Positions 31,187 through 44,040 of a DNA stretch of 64,000 nt are shown one piece after another. The DNA comes from Tigriopus japonicus (taxonomy: Eukaryota; Arthropoda; Copepoda; Harpacticoida; Harpacticidae): positions 6,493,286 to 6,557,285 of the forward strand of contig CM021312.1 of the NCBI GenBank assembly GCA_010645155.1, in the 5' to 3' direction. The notes under the pieces were generated by a model that was given only the letters and a program-made list of their open reading frames with translations, was not told where the DNA came from and did no database searches. Made by a program: the position numbers and the translations under genes. Positions within the stretch are counted from its first letter, which is position 1; each line of letters opens with the position of its first letter.

Positions 31187-34100
31187 TCAGTTAGCAGCGT
31201 TGCCGGAAGCAGTCATTTCCACTGTACTGGAAACTTGAGATGGCTTGTCTCCTGAAGTATCCATAGGTTCATCACTTTGGCCCGACGGATTTGATCCAGA
31301 AGACACGACAGGGGCCGGATCGGTCTTCACAGCTTCTGCCTGACATCCATTCGATGTGGGCACACTAGCACTGGTGCCATTATCACTGGGCCTATCATTG
31401 GCCTTCACTGGTGGATTCTCCGAGGAGGACTCGATTCTGGCTTTTTTGAGTTCAGGCGCATCACTCATATCTTTGAGAATCGTTCTCGCACTATTATTTG
31501 GCACTTTGGAGTCCACAACTGCCGGTTTTAGCTCTCTATTGCTAGCAATGCTAGAGTTCAGACACGTGGACACTTTGAGTGGGGTTCCATTTTCCAAGCG
31601 AGTCAATGTCACGTTTCCGGCTTTCTTGGTGATTAACATACCCGAACCTGAGGTAGTGACCTTGGGAGACATGGTGGTGGGTTTGATCTCTTTTTTCATA
31701 ATGGGAAGACGTATGAGGTTGCCACTTGATGCAGACACGGTCACCATTTTGCCTTTGCCTTGGGAGATGAGTGTGGTCGGCGACGATTTCTTTTTGGCCT
31801 TTTCATCCTCGTCTGACATGTTTTCGCCTTCGTCGTCGGAATAACCCCCAGGATTGAAGGAGATCTCCGGAAAGCGGATGGTCTTCTTGGGATTCTGTTC
31901 TTTGGCGAGGCTCCGGATGATCTCGCCAATTTCACCCCGCTTGGCTCGAACAATATCCGTAGAAAACCAGTTTCGCAACGACGTGATGGGAAGTGAGAAA
32001 TCACGGATGGGATTCTGAAGTGCAAAACAAACCGAAACGTGTTAACAAGTGGGCAAAAAAAAAATCAACGAGGGTTATGTCGTCTTACTTCAAAGAAGCT
32101 TTGAGCATATTGGAGGACAAAGATGCCGCAATCAGAGAAGTTGGGTTGTTGCGGCACTTTCGGGCAATTGCCCTTCATGTTTTCTCGCGTGAATAACCGA
32201 GGTTCGCCCTTCTTGTCCTTGTATTCACACGTCAAATAGTCCCGCAACGTGGCTGCAACTCGAGCACGGCTGCCAGTGTTCAAAGAGTCAAAGATCAGGA
32301 TGCAAGGCCTAAATTTGAAAAAGAAAGGGAGTTCGAATGAGTGACTGAGTGAATGTAGGTAAGACTTAAGAGAAGCAAGATTTAAGAGAGCAAGACCAAT
32401 TTCACTTACTGCTTGATTGAGGGTCGACTTTCGGCCTTGGGGTCGGTCTTTGTATCACAGGGTTTCTCATCTTTGACGGCTGCTTTTTCGGTCGGATTTC
32501 TTTTATCCTCGGCGTTGGAAGGGAGAGGTGACTTTTCAGCGGCGGGTTTGTTTTGGACATTCTCTTGTTCTTTTTCATTGGCGGGAGTTTCGCTCTCAGG
32601 GTCACTCTCTTCTAGCTTCAAGGCTCCATCTTTCAAATCATCGTCTTCGTCGAGTTCGGACTCTTCGGCTTTCGTTTTTTCGTCTTTTATCCCTTTCTTT
32701 TCCTGTTCCGGTTTTTCTTTAGACTCAGAATCTGCTGGATCTGGTGATGCTTCTTTAGCTTTGAGCTGGATAACGGGTCGGGCAGTCGGAGGACCACTCG
32801 TGATTTTGCCCATGCGGGTGAGGAGTTCGTCTTCTTCGTCCATCATGTCGTCATCCGAGGCCTCGGCTTCGTCCCGATCGGAGGCATCGTCTTCAGTGTT
32901 GAGGACAAATTTCTCGCCCGCGGATCCCTTCAATGGAATGATCGATGTCGAGCCAATTTGTAGAATCTTCTTTTCATCTTTCCTTGGTACTTTGGGCTTG
33001 CTGGCGTTGATCACGAGTTTCTGGCTTTCAGGCATGTCGATAGGCGAGTCGTCCTCCATAGATCGACAACCTATCAAACCCGGAAAACAGATCACAGCCA
33101 AAAACCAATGCGACCTGGTAAACAGATTGAGATTAGATTGAAATTAGTATAAATTACAAACGTATCGAGACGTGGAAAAAAATAATCATAATAATTTGGT
33201 CCCACTTACTGTTCGTTGATGGGTACAAAGACAAAGTCCTTGTTGAAGATATCCACTTTTTTCGTCCATCGTTTGACGCGCTCATATCGTTTGTCAGCCG
33301 CACTCAGATTCGGATTATCTTCCACGGGGTGAACTCTGTTCTTCATCTTCTTGGGACGGGTGGTCAGACGTTTATAGAAGAACGTGGAGAACATGTGCGT
33401 TCGCTCACGATCCACGGGCTCCAGCTTTTCAAACTGCAGCCATCGGAAGAAGAAGTCGATGATCACGTCGTTGAGGAAGTTGTCCTCCTCCAAGCAGATA
33501 TAGTCCTCGGTGCCCACCGACACCGAATTGGCACCCGTCAAGGGGAACTGACAATATTTCATGATCGCTTCGGGTTCACCCGCACCCCCGGCGGCATTGG
33601 TTTTGCGGGCATCGGGACCACCCGAGGAGGCGGGTGACCCGGTTGCGGTGTTATTGCCCATGAGGGCGCGATTGGCCGCCATTTTGGCTTTGACCATGTT
33701 GATATCTCGGGGTGAGCATTTGACCAACAACTCGTTGGTGGTCTTGGAGTCGAGCTCGTAGAGTTTTTCCTTGAAAAGACAGGAGAAGAGGGTTTTGTCC
33801 TCATCACGGAGACGTTCCGGCAAGATGGTGATTCGTTTCATCGTATCATCTAAGAGGCAATAAAAGAGAACTAGAACTGTGAAATCGCGTGACCGTGAAG
33901 GATCCATGAAGCTCAAGGCCAAGGACGGATAAACTCACCCTTGGATTGACTGTCCAACCAAAAACCCGTGGGATCGTACATGCCCAGAATTTTGCGGGTG
34001 CGCTCACAAGCCGCCGGTGTCACGAAGAAGAACATGGCGGGCATGTTCTTACCAAAATGAACCTTGACTTCGAGGACTTCGCCGATGCGAAAGTTGAGCT

Positions 34101-37100
34101 TGACAATCTCGTTGGCGGTGAATCCGGGGACTCGGATTTGAAACCCTTTAACGCCGAAACACGCCTTGTCCTTGGGCGCGGCTTTGTACGATCCAATCCG
34201 AATCGATCGACAATGAAGACTAACCCAATTGCCTTGGGCGGGCGAGAACGAGTTCGAATTCACGCCAATCTCCTCGTCCGTCACGCCCTGAACGCCCGAC
34301 GAATCTGAAAGACCAATAACACAACCCTAGGCATCATTTCAACGAGAACTCATCGCAGTTATCGTTCGTCAATCAAGGCCATTGGGGTTTGACCCACCTT
34401 CCAGATCTGAACAAGCGGCCGTTTGCGCGGGCATGACCGGTTTGACCACCGGCTCACTCTTCGCGCTACCGTACATGGCCCGCATAAAGAAATTCATGAT
34501 CGAGTTCATGGATGGAAAGAATAAGACTAGAGGGATTGTTTCTGCCCGGTTGAGGGAACTGTAAAGACACGCCTGCTCCACCTCCCACCCTCAGATGGAC
34601 TAGTTCAGAGGGAAGATCGAGTTAGGCCGGCTAGTCTAGGATCTTTAGAAGGTTGTATCACTCGATGTGGAGGAAGTCTCGAGGTTTGCGTGTCGGATGA
34701 GAAATTGAAATTGGAGAATCTCATCCTGCCATGCCGAAATCCAAGTTGTTTTGAAGTTGCTGCCGAAACGGCCGTGAGTGGCAAAAAAAATCACCCAACC
34801 TTCTTCGACCTTCACAAAACGACGAAGAGGGCGCCACAATATCTTGCAACTGAATGGCGCGAAGAATCGCGGCGCACATTTTGTACAGTACTGACAAATG
34901 AACACGCAACGCGAAACAATCAGTCATGTTTGAAATTGTAAATGCAGATCAAAAGCCGCGAAATCCCAAACATGATGCCAAATGAGAAACGAAGAATACA
35001 AAACGTAAATCAGTTCAGTACAATTTACGGCATTAAAATCGTAAAGTTGGTGCCGTTTCATTTCTGGTCCTGATCCTCGTTACTTTGCTTCTGGTAGAGG
35101 ACTTTCAACGCAATATCCCAGAAATTAAATAAACGCAAAAAGCTTTTTCAGTAGCGAAACGGGAAAGAAAGAGCCTTCCGTTTCATATTCATGTCGTTGG
35201 CATTTCAGCCATTATCCTAAAAGGCCTTCCTTGATCGACTATCCTTCGGTTTCCTCCGAGAATAATCTTCAGACTGGTCGGGCGGGTTTCATCGTTACTT
35301 ATTTTTTCTTCCTCTTTTCATTTACCAATTACTTTACAGGGAATCCCATTCCTTGTAGCGGTATTGAAAAATCCGCCCCCCCCCCAAAAAAAAATAATAA
35401 TCAAAGAAATATATAACCGCAAATTATCCAAATCCCAAGACTTCGCGTGGTTTAAGAGTACCATCACCAAGATTCTACCTTTTGTGACATTTCACTCTTT
35501 TTGAGAACACCTTCCTTGTGATAGAGTTCATACTGAGTTGAGCCATTCAAAGTGCACTCTGAATCCCAGGTTTAGATTTTGAAGAAGGTGCTTTAACATA
35601 CCTGATTTGTCTGATGGTTGGGTTTCTCCCGATTGGTTTCCTTCTTGACCTCCTTCTTGTCCGTTCTGTTCATCAGCCTCGTCCTCTTCATCCGAGGACA
35701 AGGCAATACATACCGGCTCATCCGGAGCCTTCTTTTTGCGCTTATTATGGTTGATTCGAACACCTCTGAGCTCGAGTTTCCCACCCTCCCCGAGTTCAGT
35801 TCCGCCCATTGAGTCTCTGGGCGACATGGTTGAATTTCCATCATCCCCCATCGACTGAAAACATGATGTAATGACGTATGGATTACACGCAAAGCATTAT
35901 CATAATGAACAAAAACATGCCTTACCGAGTCTCGCTTTTGGTTATGATCCGTCACAATCTTGCAATCATCCGGCAAAGGTTTTCGACAAGCCTCGCAGCG
36001 ATTGAAATCAGCACTCGTGGAACCGCAATTGCGACAGAGTTTCAGCTTTCCGGCCACATAACGAGGCGTGTACTTCTCTCCCGGTTTCAATCCATCGGCT
36101 GATACCTTCCCATCCTTGACAGTTGGGGAATCAGAGCGAGCAGGAATGAGAGTCAACGGGGACTTTTGTGGCGAGCCCATGGGCAAGCGGATCACTCCTT
36201 GGGGCGGAGGTCTTGGTCCTCGATGATTCTGCTGCATTTGAGGTCGGAAGTTGTTGACATTGCTGGCTTGGAAACCAGGAGGACCCACAGGATGGGGCTG
36301 AGGTTGGGCGTATAATTGATTCAGATTGGCATTAGCCGGATGAGTGGGATTATTATAAGGCATGTTGTTGGGTTGGGTAGAGGCCGTGAGAGGGGCGGGT
36401 TGAGGCTGGGGAGGGGCCGTCTGCTGAGGGATCTCAGCCGGAAGAGGTTGGGGCGTCTCTTTGACGGGTTGAGTCTTCTTTTGAACCTGCTTGTATTTGG
36501 CTGGTAGGGTGAGACCCGCCCCTTTGATCCAACTCCTAACGGCACTCGCAGTCACTCCAATGTCTTCACCCACAATTCCCGGAGATATGTGCTCCTCAGT
36601 TACTCGTTTAATGGCTCGATCCCGTTCTTCTTGTGGAATGTCCTTGGAGTTTCTAGAAAGGGAGGCGATCAAATTAAAATGGTGTGTCGAAATAGACTTG
36701 AAAATCGGCTTCTTACATTTTTGTCTTTTTCGCCGGCGTGGCCATCGTCGATTGAGGAGGTCCATTTTGATTGTACTCATTGGGCTGTGAGGTGACCTGG
36801 TTTGGTTGACTGATGACGGGCATCGAAGGATCCAATTCAAATGATATCGAATTGGCCGACGCCTCTTGGGGCTGCTCATTGACACAATCTACCCAGAACG
36901 TGGAATCGCCCACTTTAATCGGCATCTTAGACACCTCTCGTCCTTCTTCTATGAAGATGTGCTCGACATTGTACGCAATCTCAGATTCATTTTGAGGCGG
37001 AGCTTGATGAATAGGTCCGACTCGAGGCTGTTGTTGTTGAGCTTGATGCTGAACCTGATGCTGAGTTTGAACTTGAGGATTTGGGGGGACCTGATAATGC

Positions 37101-38265
37101 GAAGGTCTGGGAGGTGGCTGAGATGGCATAGTGTGCGGTTGGGTGGGCTGATTTCCCCAGACCTGAGGCTGTGGTTCGGCTATGGGCTGGTTTGACGCGT
37201 GAATGGGCGCTCGCATATTCGGCCTTTGAACGGGCTCGGGCATGCGAAGTCGGGCCAAATTCAAGGTTCGAGGTTGACCGCCTTGAACATTAATGGCTCG
37301 TACCGTCTGAAAATTGGCCCCGCGTAAGGAATGAACGGGTCGCAGACTGCCATCCGGATTGGTTTGCAGCATGACCACCTTCGTCTTAGCCCGAGCATTG
37401 AGGGTCGTCACGGCTCGAGGAGCTTGAGGAGCCACGCCCGGTTGAGCTTGGGTGTGAAACATGCGCTGGATCCGTTGGGAGTTGCCCTTAAATGACACCC
37501 GAGGCCCATTGGGCGACGGGTGGTTGGCATTGAGGGCCGGTTGACCGGGCATAGGGCTAGCCGGTCGATAATGGGTCGGGTAACTGGGACCCGGTGTCCG
37601 AATCACTCGCGTTTGCGGCTGAAGCTGAAGATAGGTCGCCTGGGTTTGAGGCTCATTCGTGTATTGGGGTTGGGGTTGCGCCACCGCATTGGTGGCGGGA
37701 GGCGGGCCATTCGGATGAGGGGAGAGGTGGGTATTGGGGTGGTTCATATAGACGGCATTCGCGGGTGCCGGATGCATATGATGCTGAGGAGGTTGAGGCG
37801 GATGTTGATGGTGGTGATGATGCGGGGCTTGAGGGGTTATCTGTTGTTGTTGCTGCTGTTGTTGCTGCTGTTGGGGCGTCTGCATCTGATGATAGGTCAC
37901 GGTTTGGGCCTGAGGCGCGGCCTGGGCCTGATAAACGGGTTGATACTGTTGAATCGGGGGTGGCGCGGGGGCGGTCGAGACGTAGATGTTCTGAATCAGG
38001 GCTTCATTGGCCGGATTGATCTGGGATCCGGACAAAGCGTGCAGGGTCTGTCCCGCGGGCGTCAGATAACTGACACTAGTGACCGCATTATTCGAGGCCG
38101 GCTGCGGCATCCCCGAATGCATCACGGGCTGAAGTTCCATCAATTGACCCGACGACGAACACACCGCGTGCCTGAAACCGATCGATCCCAATCTTTTGCA
38201 ATTTAGAGCTCAATCCGACTCGAAATCGTATTTGGACCTTACGTGGTGTTGGGCAATTGCGCCAT
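31187..38265 (-). CDS. SENP6/7-type SUMO-specific protease (veloren-like)
   Basis: This is a C48 (Ulp1) cysteine protease of the SENP6/7 branch, which trims poly-SUMO chains in the nucleus. Ten minus-strand exons: 38243-38265, 36717-38171, 35926-36652, 35602-35854, 34398-34526, 33939-34304, 33210-33849, 32410-33114, 32089-32308 and 31187-32014. They total 5346 nt and about 1781 aa. The N-terminus is Gln/Pro/His-rich with an 11-Gln run. Exon 3 has a helix-turn-helix-like stretch (E-D-I-G-V-T-A-S-A-V-R-S-W-I-K) and a zinc-ribbon C699-x2-C702-x9-C712-x2-C715. Next come A-L-S-S-D-E-E-D-E and H-C-R-S-I-R-I-G, a pair also seen in order in human SENP6. The catalytic domain has F-L-N-D-V-I-I-D-F, H1200 in S-H-W-F-L-A-V, D1440 in L-I-F-D-S-L, and C1493 in N-F-S-D-C-G. 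About 240 acidic residues separate His and Asp. The weakest join is exon 4 to exon 5. Confidence 0.85.
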
Positions 38266-39896
38266 CTTGGATGGGAAGGCTCAGTCCTGGGCCCAAATGC
38301 CCGAAATCACGGTTCAAAGCCCGTCCATGGAGCACCGTCCACCGAGAGACTCGTTTGACACGGGCGGTCCACTCAATGTTTTGTTATGGTGCCACGACCA
38401 GACACGTGTGTTCGGCCAAATTTGTTACCCAAACCCGCGTGCCTGTGTGGCCCGACCAGACTTTTTCGGATGAAAAACGTTCATTCACGGGCCTGAAAGC
38501 CTTTGAGCGGCGATAACGGGCACGGGGTGGATCAATGGGATCTAGGGGCGTGGATTGGCGGTCCTGGAATTCGGATTGAAGGGCGGATGGGTGAACACGA
38601 GCGGAATATTCGGTTTCGTTCGAGGTCTGAACGACTAATTGACAGCTGGAATCGGATGCGCTCACGCTCTGGGCTGCTGGACTAAGCTGTCATGCTGTTA
38701 CGTTGCCTAAAAGAAACGCTCAAACAGGGATGGAGTTTTTTCGAAGATGAGATTGCCGAAGATTTAGTTTCGACGCAGATTGTTTTGGGAAGTGATAGTC
38801 CTATTACTATTTGCTAGAATATTACAATGAAGATAAACATGGATCATCTGGTGATTGTAGATCTTAACTTAAGTGAAAATGTCACAGATTGAGAAGTAAA
38901 CGAGAAAGAAGCTCGTCCCTGCTTATTGTTGAAGTTTTCTGCCCTTTTAGCCTGTGAAGCCCATTTTTGAAGGGAAGAAAGATAGTGGGTGGAGACGCAG
39001 CTGGCGCCTTTGTCCATGAAGAAAAAGGAAGCTCAGGACGGCCTAAGGGGTCATTTAGGTGCGAGGATACTGCGAGTGTTTGAGGACTAGCTAAAATGAC
39101 GAATGCAACATTCCCCACAGATTAAATATAAATGGGTTCCATGGATTGTATTTTTACTACCATGAGATACTCTTGTTGTGAAAATTGTCGCGAAATGAGA
39201 AAAAACGGGTTGAAAAGTCTAGATATCCATGGAGCTTCACTTTTGGCCTCGAAAAGTGAATTCTAGATAATGTAGAGCCAAAAGGCGGAGGAATTTCTAC
39301 CTCCTCTAAAATCCGCCGAGACATTTTCTCTCTGAAATTTTGAGAATAATTTGAAATTGGTACATGGAATGGACAAAAGATATGATTGTTTCTCTTTTAA
39401 ACACAAACTTACTCAAATGGTTGAAGTTTTTACAATATGCATTAAATAGGTTTTGCGTGACCTACTTACTGAAACAAAAGCTTAACAAGGTGCGCAAGAT
39501 CGCATGGCATTGAATGAGCTTCCTTATTTTGCCACAGAGGGCCAGAAATGGCAAAATTCGTCTGCATTCACAGGCATTCTCGTTTAGGGAACAATAAACC
39601 CTGACATGTTTTATTCACTAAATAAGCTGTCGCCGAATGTCAAGTCAACGAGTTTCACAACCAATGTCAAAATACATCCAACGTGTTTAAATCAAAATGG
39701 AATCAAAACAAGAACTAATCGAAATTTTGTAGCTAGTCCTTGTATTAATGATTACTATCCTAATGTCTCGTTGAAGTCATTGGTCGACAAATTGTGAGTA
39801 ATATATTGCTCAAACAAAGCTGATAAAAGTTGGGGGGGGATTTGGTCGATTGTTCATACATTCAGTTCCACGATCGATTGCTCACTCAAATCTCAC
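38266..39896. other. Intergenic region upstream of the SENP6/7 and Rho-like genes
   Basis: The two flanking genes diverge from here. The first 400 bp next to the SENP start are GC-richer and probably promoter and 5' UTR. The rest is AT-rich without a recognisable gene or repeat. Confidence 0.4.
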
Positions 39897-41996
39897 ATGT
39901 CCTCCTTCATGTTTCAAAATGACACTATGGCTACGGTAGATCAAGAATTTAAAGTGATTGTCATCGGTGATCAAAAAGTGGGAAAGACCTCCATTATTAA
40001 GGCTCTTCAAGATTTGGAATTCTCTCCAACTTACATCCCAACCACCATTGAAGACATCTCAGTGCATTTTAACCCCGATCTCGAGATTCTTGTTGCCGAT
40101 ACCTCGGGGGATCCTGACTATGACAAACTAAGGCATGGCTCAAATGTTTACGTAAATGAAAAGTATCAGCCATATTTCCTATTCGCGCTGACTTTTGAGA
40201 TAGTCATCATTAACAGGACCTAATGAACCACAATTTTTTTTTCAATCTTACTTACGCTTCTCCTATTTATAGACCCTTATCATATCTCGACTCTCATATG
40301 GCACTGGCTTGTTTTGCCATGGATGATGCCCAGTCGTTCAAGAATATATCACACCGCTGGATTCCAGAGATCAAACAGCTTCTCCCCAAGGCTCCCGTCA
40401 TTTTGCTAGGGCTCAAATGCGACTTAAAGTTAAATGACGGAAGCGATGGCCATGATGAGCCTGACGTTCCACCTTCCCGGGCTCCCATCAGCGCCAGACC
40501 TAATCTGACGGATTTTCCGCTAGACCTCACCCATTTAGATGACGAGCATTTCCAACTGCCCATCAAAAGGTAATTCCATGGTAACAGGGTACAGATGGTC
40601 TCCATGTTCACGTATTGAGAAATAAGTTAGTTGTTTTTGCAAAGGACTAGATAATTTCCCGTTTGTGAAACTATTTACATAAATTGTTTGTTTTGATTAT
40701 CTTTTTTTAGGGTATAATAGAACGTGACAAGGTTTTTGCAAGATTTGCTTTTGTGCGTAAAAGAAGAAAACCCCCACCGGCTACAGTAAAAAACTCTAGT
40801 TAAACATGCTTCCCTGTTTTCCTTTTCAAATTGCAACATAAAGCATTCAGAATATGAAGCAAAAACAGAATTTGGAAACATGGCATTCTAAAGTTCGTGC
40901 CAAGAAGCAAACCGAACGAGTAAAAAAATCACATTGAGGAATAGAGAAAATCGAGTTGAGAGCCCCTAACTTAGAGGTAGATTCAAGAACATTTGCAACC
41001 TTTAATCCTTGTTTTCCGGGACCACCCTGAATAATGGTTCCAAAGAAGATAACTGTAGATGTGCAGAGGGCTAGAAAATGATCATTATACTATTTTCTGA
41101 GTCTCCGCTTTTGGAATTGCTTACGCTTAAAAGCAAGTTGTTTTTCAAAACTTGTTGAAATTTGCAACAAGGGTCATGTTCAATTGTTCAACAAGTTTTG
41201 AACTGGCTCAAATTTGTGGACATTAGGATTGTCTGTTACTAACAAAAAAGCCTTGACAGCTTAAACCGTCTGAGCAGCGCCACTTGCAGTCGTTTCTAGA
41301 ACCACTTCTTATCCATTTCGTCTTTTACATCTTTCTCGAGATTCATCATCCTTTAGAAAGGATAGGGAGGCGAAAATGCATTTATTGAAGACACAAAACA
41401 AATTGGAGACAACTACTCTTTGTGAACTGCGAACAAACGAGTTGTCAAGTGCAGTCAAACTTTGCCATCTGCAAAAGGTTACAATTTGGATACTGAAGCA
41501 TACTTGAATTTCCAAAATGTGAGCCGAACTGACATCTCACATGAAAAGAAGGCTCAAAAATAGATATGAATGAATAAACGTATTTCTAGTTTACATTTAT
41601 GTGACACAACTACGAGTACAAACACATCAAAGACGCACTACTGCGATTATTCATTGAACCTTTGGTGGCTCGATCAGAAAAAAGAATGCCAAAGTCCATA
41701 AGCTCGAGATGAAGTCGAGCCAATTTTGTCTGCTTGCATAATCCCAAGATCCACAGCTTGCATGGAACACTTTTCTTTCGACCAGGTCTCACTAATAGTC
41801 CTTTTTTTTTAACCGCAGAGTCTCTTCAGGACAAGGGAAAGTCTTGGCATGGAAACTAGGCGTCGACGATTATGTGGAATTATCTGCCAAAGATCGGACG
41901 GGCATCGAATCTCTCCGAGCTTCTATCCAGGCGCAACTCTCCAAATTGGATAAGCATTTCAAATGGCGAAAAGTTTCCAAAATGATAACTATGTAA
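39897..41996 (+). CDS. Atypical Rho-like small GTPase, copy 1
   Basis: Three exons, 39897-40132, 40273-40569 and 41819-41996, total 711 nt and 236 aa. The G-domain motifs are: P-loop G24-D-Q-K-V-G-K-T-S, switch I Y-I-P-T-T-I-E-D, G3 A-D-T-S-G-D, G4 L-K-C-D (canonical N/T-K-x-D loses its Asn), and G5 E-L-S-A-K. The run Y-D-K-L-R-P-L-S-Y-L after G3 is the Rho-family context. The residue matching Ras Gln61 is Asp, so GTP hydrolysis is expected to be poor. An insert of about 50 residues between G4 and G5 ends F-P-L-D-L-T-H-L-D-D-E-H-F-Q. The tail is W-R-K-V-S-K-M-I-T-M with no CaaX cysteine. Intron 1 appears to use a GC donor (CTAAG|GCATGG) to give L-R-P. AATAAA (41995-42000) overlaps the stop. 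Confidence 0.8.
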
Positions 41997-42566
41997 TAAA
42001 CGAGCCTTCGAGGACCAAAACTCTAACAGACACTCTTTTCGATGATTATTTTTTTGTGAAGGAAACCCCTTGCACTAAATTCTTTGGCGCCAGTCATGCA
42101 ACGCCATAACCACGTTTCTCGGTCGAACACCAACTCCCACAGCTTCACTGAGTGCCAACCAAGCACTGATTGTGTAGTGTAGGAAGAGCATACTGGATAC
42201 GTATTGGAGAAGGAGACGAGCGTCCCAATGAAGAAGAACTGGTGGTGATGTATTCCAACAGGCTATCACACATTGTAGCAGACGCCATGCAAGCAAGAAG
42301 CCTTGGTCATTTCAAAGCTCTCAGACCCACCGTTCTCTGTTCATCTATTGGATCATGGCAATGTTTGGTAGACGACTACTACAACACTTTGAGAAGAGAG
42401 AGGAAAAACGCATCATCAAGCTCGCGGTTATGTAAGTCACTAGTTGACGATGAAGCCAAGATTTTGTTGGGACGAACATAAAACATTGACTTCGATTGTT
42501 GACAATTTGCCACACTTGTGCAAGCTAAAAGATCTGCATAAATGTGAATGAGACGGAACCAGCAGC

Positions 42567-43912
42567 ATGACATCTGTGATCTTCAAGAAGGTTGTGATTG
42601 TGGGAGATCCCAAAGTAGGCAAAACCTCCATTCTGGATATTTTGAAAGGCTGTCCATTCAAGGATGAGTATTGTCCAACCGTGTTTGACACCTCAGAGTC
42701 CAGAATCACTCTCGAAGGACAAGACAAGGCCACTAACCGACCTGTCCAGTTCGATATTAGCCTTCACGACACTTCGGGTGATTCTGATTATGACCGCTTA
42801 CGACCTTTGTCGTACATGGACTCACATCTCGTTCTATTATGCTACGCAATGGACTCCACCCTATCCCTGAGAAGCGTCTCGAGCAAATGGGTCACCGAGA
42901 TCAACCACATCTTGCCAGAAATTCCATTCCTTTTGGTTGGCAACAAGTGCGATGAGAAATCGACCGGCAACGACTCCAGCACAATTTCCGGCGATCCTGA
43001 TCCTCAAGATATCCAAGATGAAAGGTCATTGGACATTGAGGAAGAGCCAGAACACTTTGATGAGCATCCTGAAGAGGACTCTTCCGAGAACAATGATGAG
43101 CTTACCGAAGCCGGTACCAACAGTGAGGATGGTGACCGAGATTCCGTTGACAACATCATCAATGAAGAAGAGATTGAAGCCATCTTGGGAGACGATGTGA
43201 TCGAGGAGGAGAACGAAGTTGGCCATGCTAATGAAAGCGAAGCCAAAAGCGACGGATGCGATTTAGCTAAGGCCAAACGAGAAGCTATGCGAACCAAGAA
43301 ATTCTCTTTGGATGCCCGGCAATCTTCCCTCGAGGACAAATGTGTACATAAGCGATTCAAGAAGAAACATTCCCTGGCAGCCAAGATGGACCTGTTGTCC
43401 CTGGGTCAGTTTCCGCAAGATCTTTCCCATTTGGACGCCGAACATTTCCAACCTGAGGAGCGAAAGTGAGTGCCAAACATGATTGGAGAAAGGTTAGGTT
43501 AGGTTGCAAGGAACCACCAGATTACACCAGAGACCCAAACAATGTCTCTCTAGAGAGTCAGAAAATATGTTTTGTTGTTCCGAGTAAATCCATTCCAAAC
43601 TCTCCGAGTTTACAGTTTGCAGTTACATTAGTAGATCTGTGTGTGAGTGGCTCAACAGGTATGTATTTTGGGAGGGGGAAAGAGCCGTTGCTAGCACAAT
43701 AATCTCTCGCTCATTTCTCTTTTCCTTCATCCAGAGTTTGCTCGAGCAAGGGGAAAGTTTTAGCGTGGTCAATGCGAGCTGATGCCTACGTGGAATGTTC
43801 CGCCAAACATGGAACAGGAATTCAGGAGCTCAAGAACGCTATGGTTGCACTTTTGGAACAGGGAGGATCAAAACGAAAATGGAAGAAACTGACAAAAATG
43901 ATCACGATTTGA
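42567..43912 (+). CDS. Atypical Rho-like small GTPase, copy 2, with acidic insert
   Basis: Two exons, 42567-43465 and 43735-43912, total 1077 nt and 358 aa. Motifs: P-loop G13-D-P-K-V-G-K-T-S, switch I Y-C-P-T-V-F-D, G3 H-D-T-S-G-D followed by Y-D-R-L-R-P-L-S-Y-M, G4 G-N-K-C-D, and G5 E-C-S-A-K. Between G4 and G5 sit about 165 residues, first very acidic (E-E-E, D-D-V and similar), then basic (K-R-F-K-K-K-H). It ends F-P-Q-D-L-S-H-L-D-A-E-H-F-Q, the same closing motif as copy 1. The last intron is at the same place and phase as in copy 1, and both last exons are 178 nt, so the two are a tandem duplication. Copy 2 has no equivalent of copy 1's first intron. There is no CaaX box; the tail is basic (K-R-K-W-K-K). 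The DTSGx form resembles Rnd proteins, which stay GTP-bound. Confidence 0.85.
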
Positions 43913-44034
43913 AATGTTCGCGCCCAAGAATTGGAATTGCACAAAACCAAGAACTAATTACTATCGCACGTGGCCACGTACCACGCAAACACACTCGCAC
44001 AAATATTCAAACACATACATCGATTTGATGTCAA

Positions 44035-44040
44035 AATAAA
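44035..44040 (+). terminator. Poly(A) signal of Rho-like copy 2
   Basis: AATAAA lies 122 nt past the stop codon of copy 2. Confidence 0.6.

Noticed and set aside
34369..34581. Independent gene start (M-N-S-I-M-N-F-F) for the protease half of the SENP gene
   Set aside because: The frame is open upstream to an acceptor at 34527 whose phase matches the upstream donor, and the upstream half carries the family's N-terminal motif. A second promoter here cannot be fully excluded.
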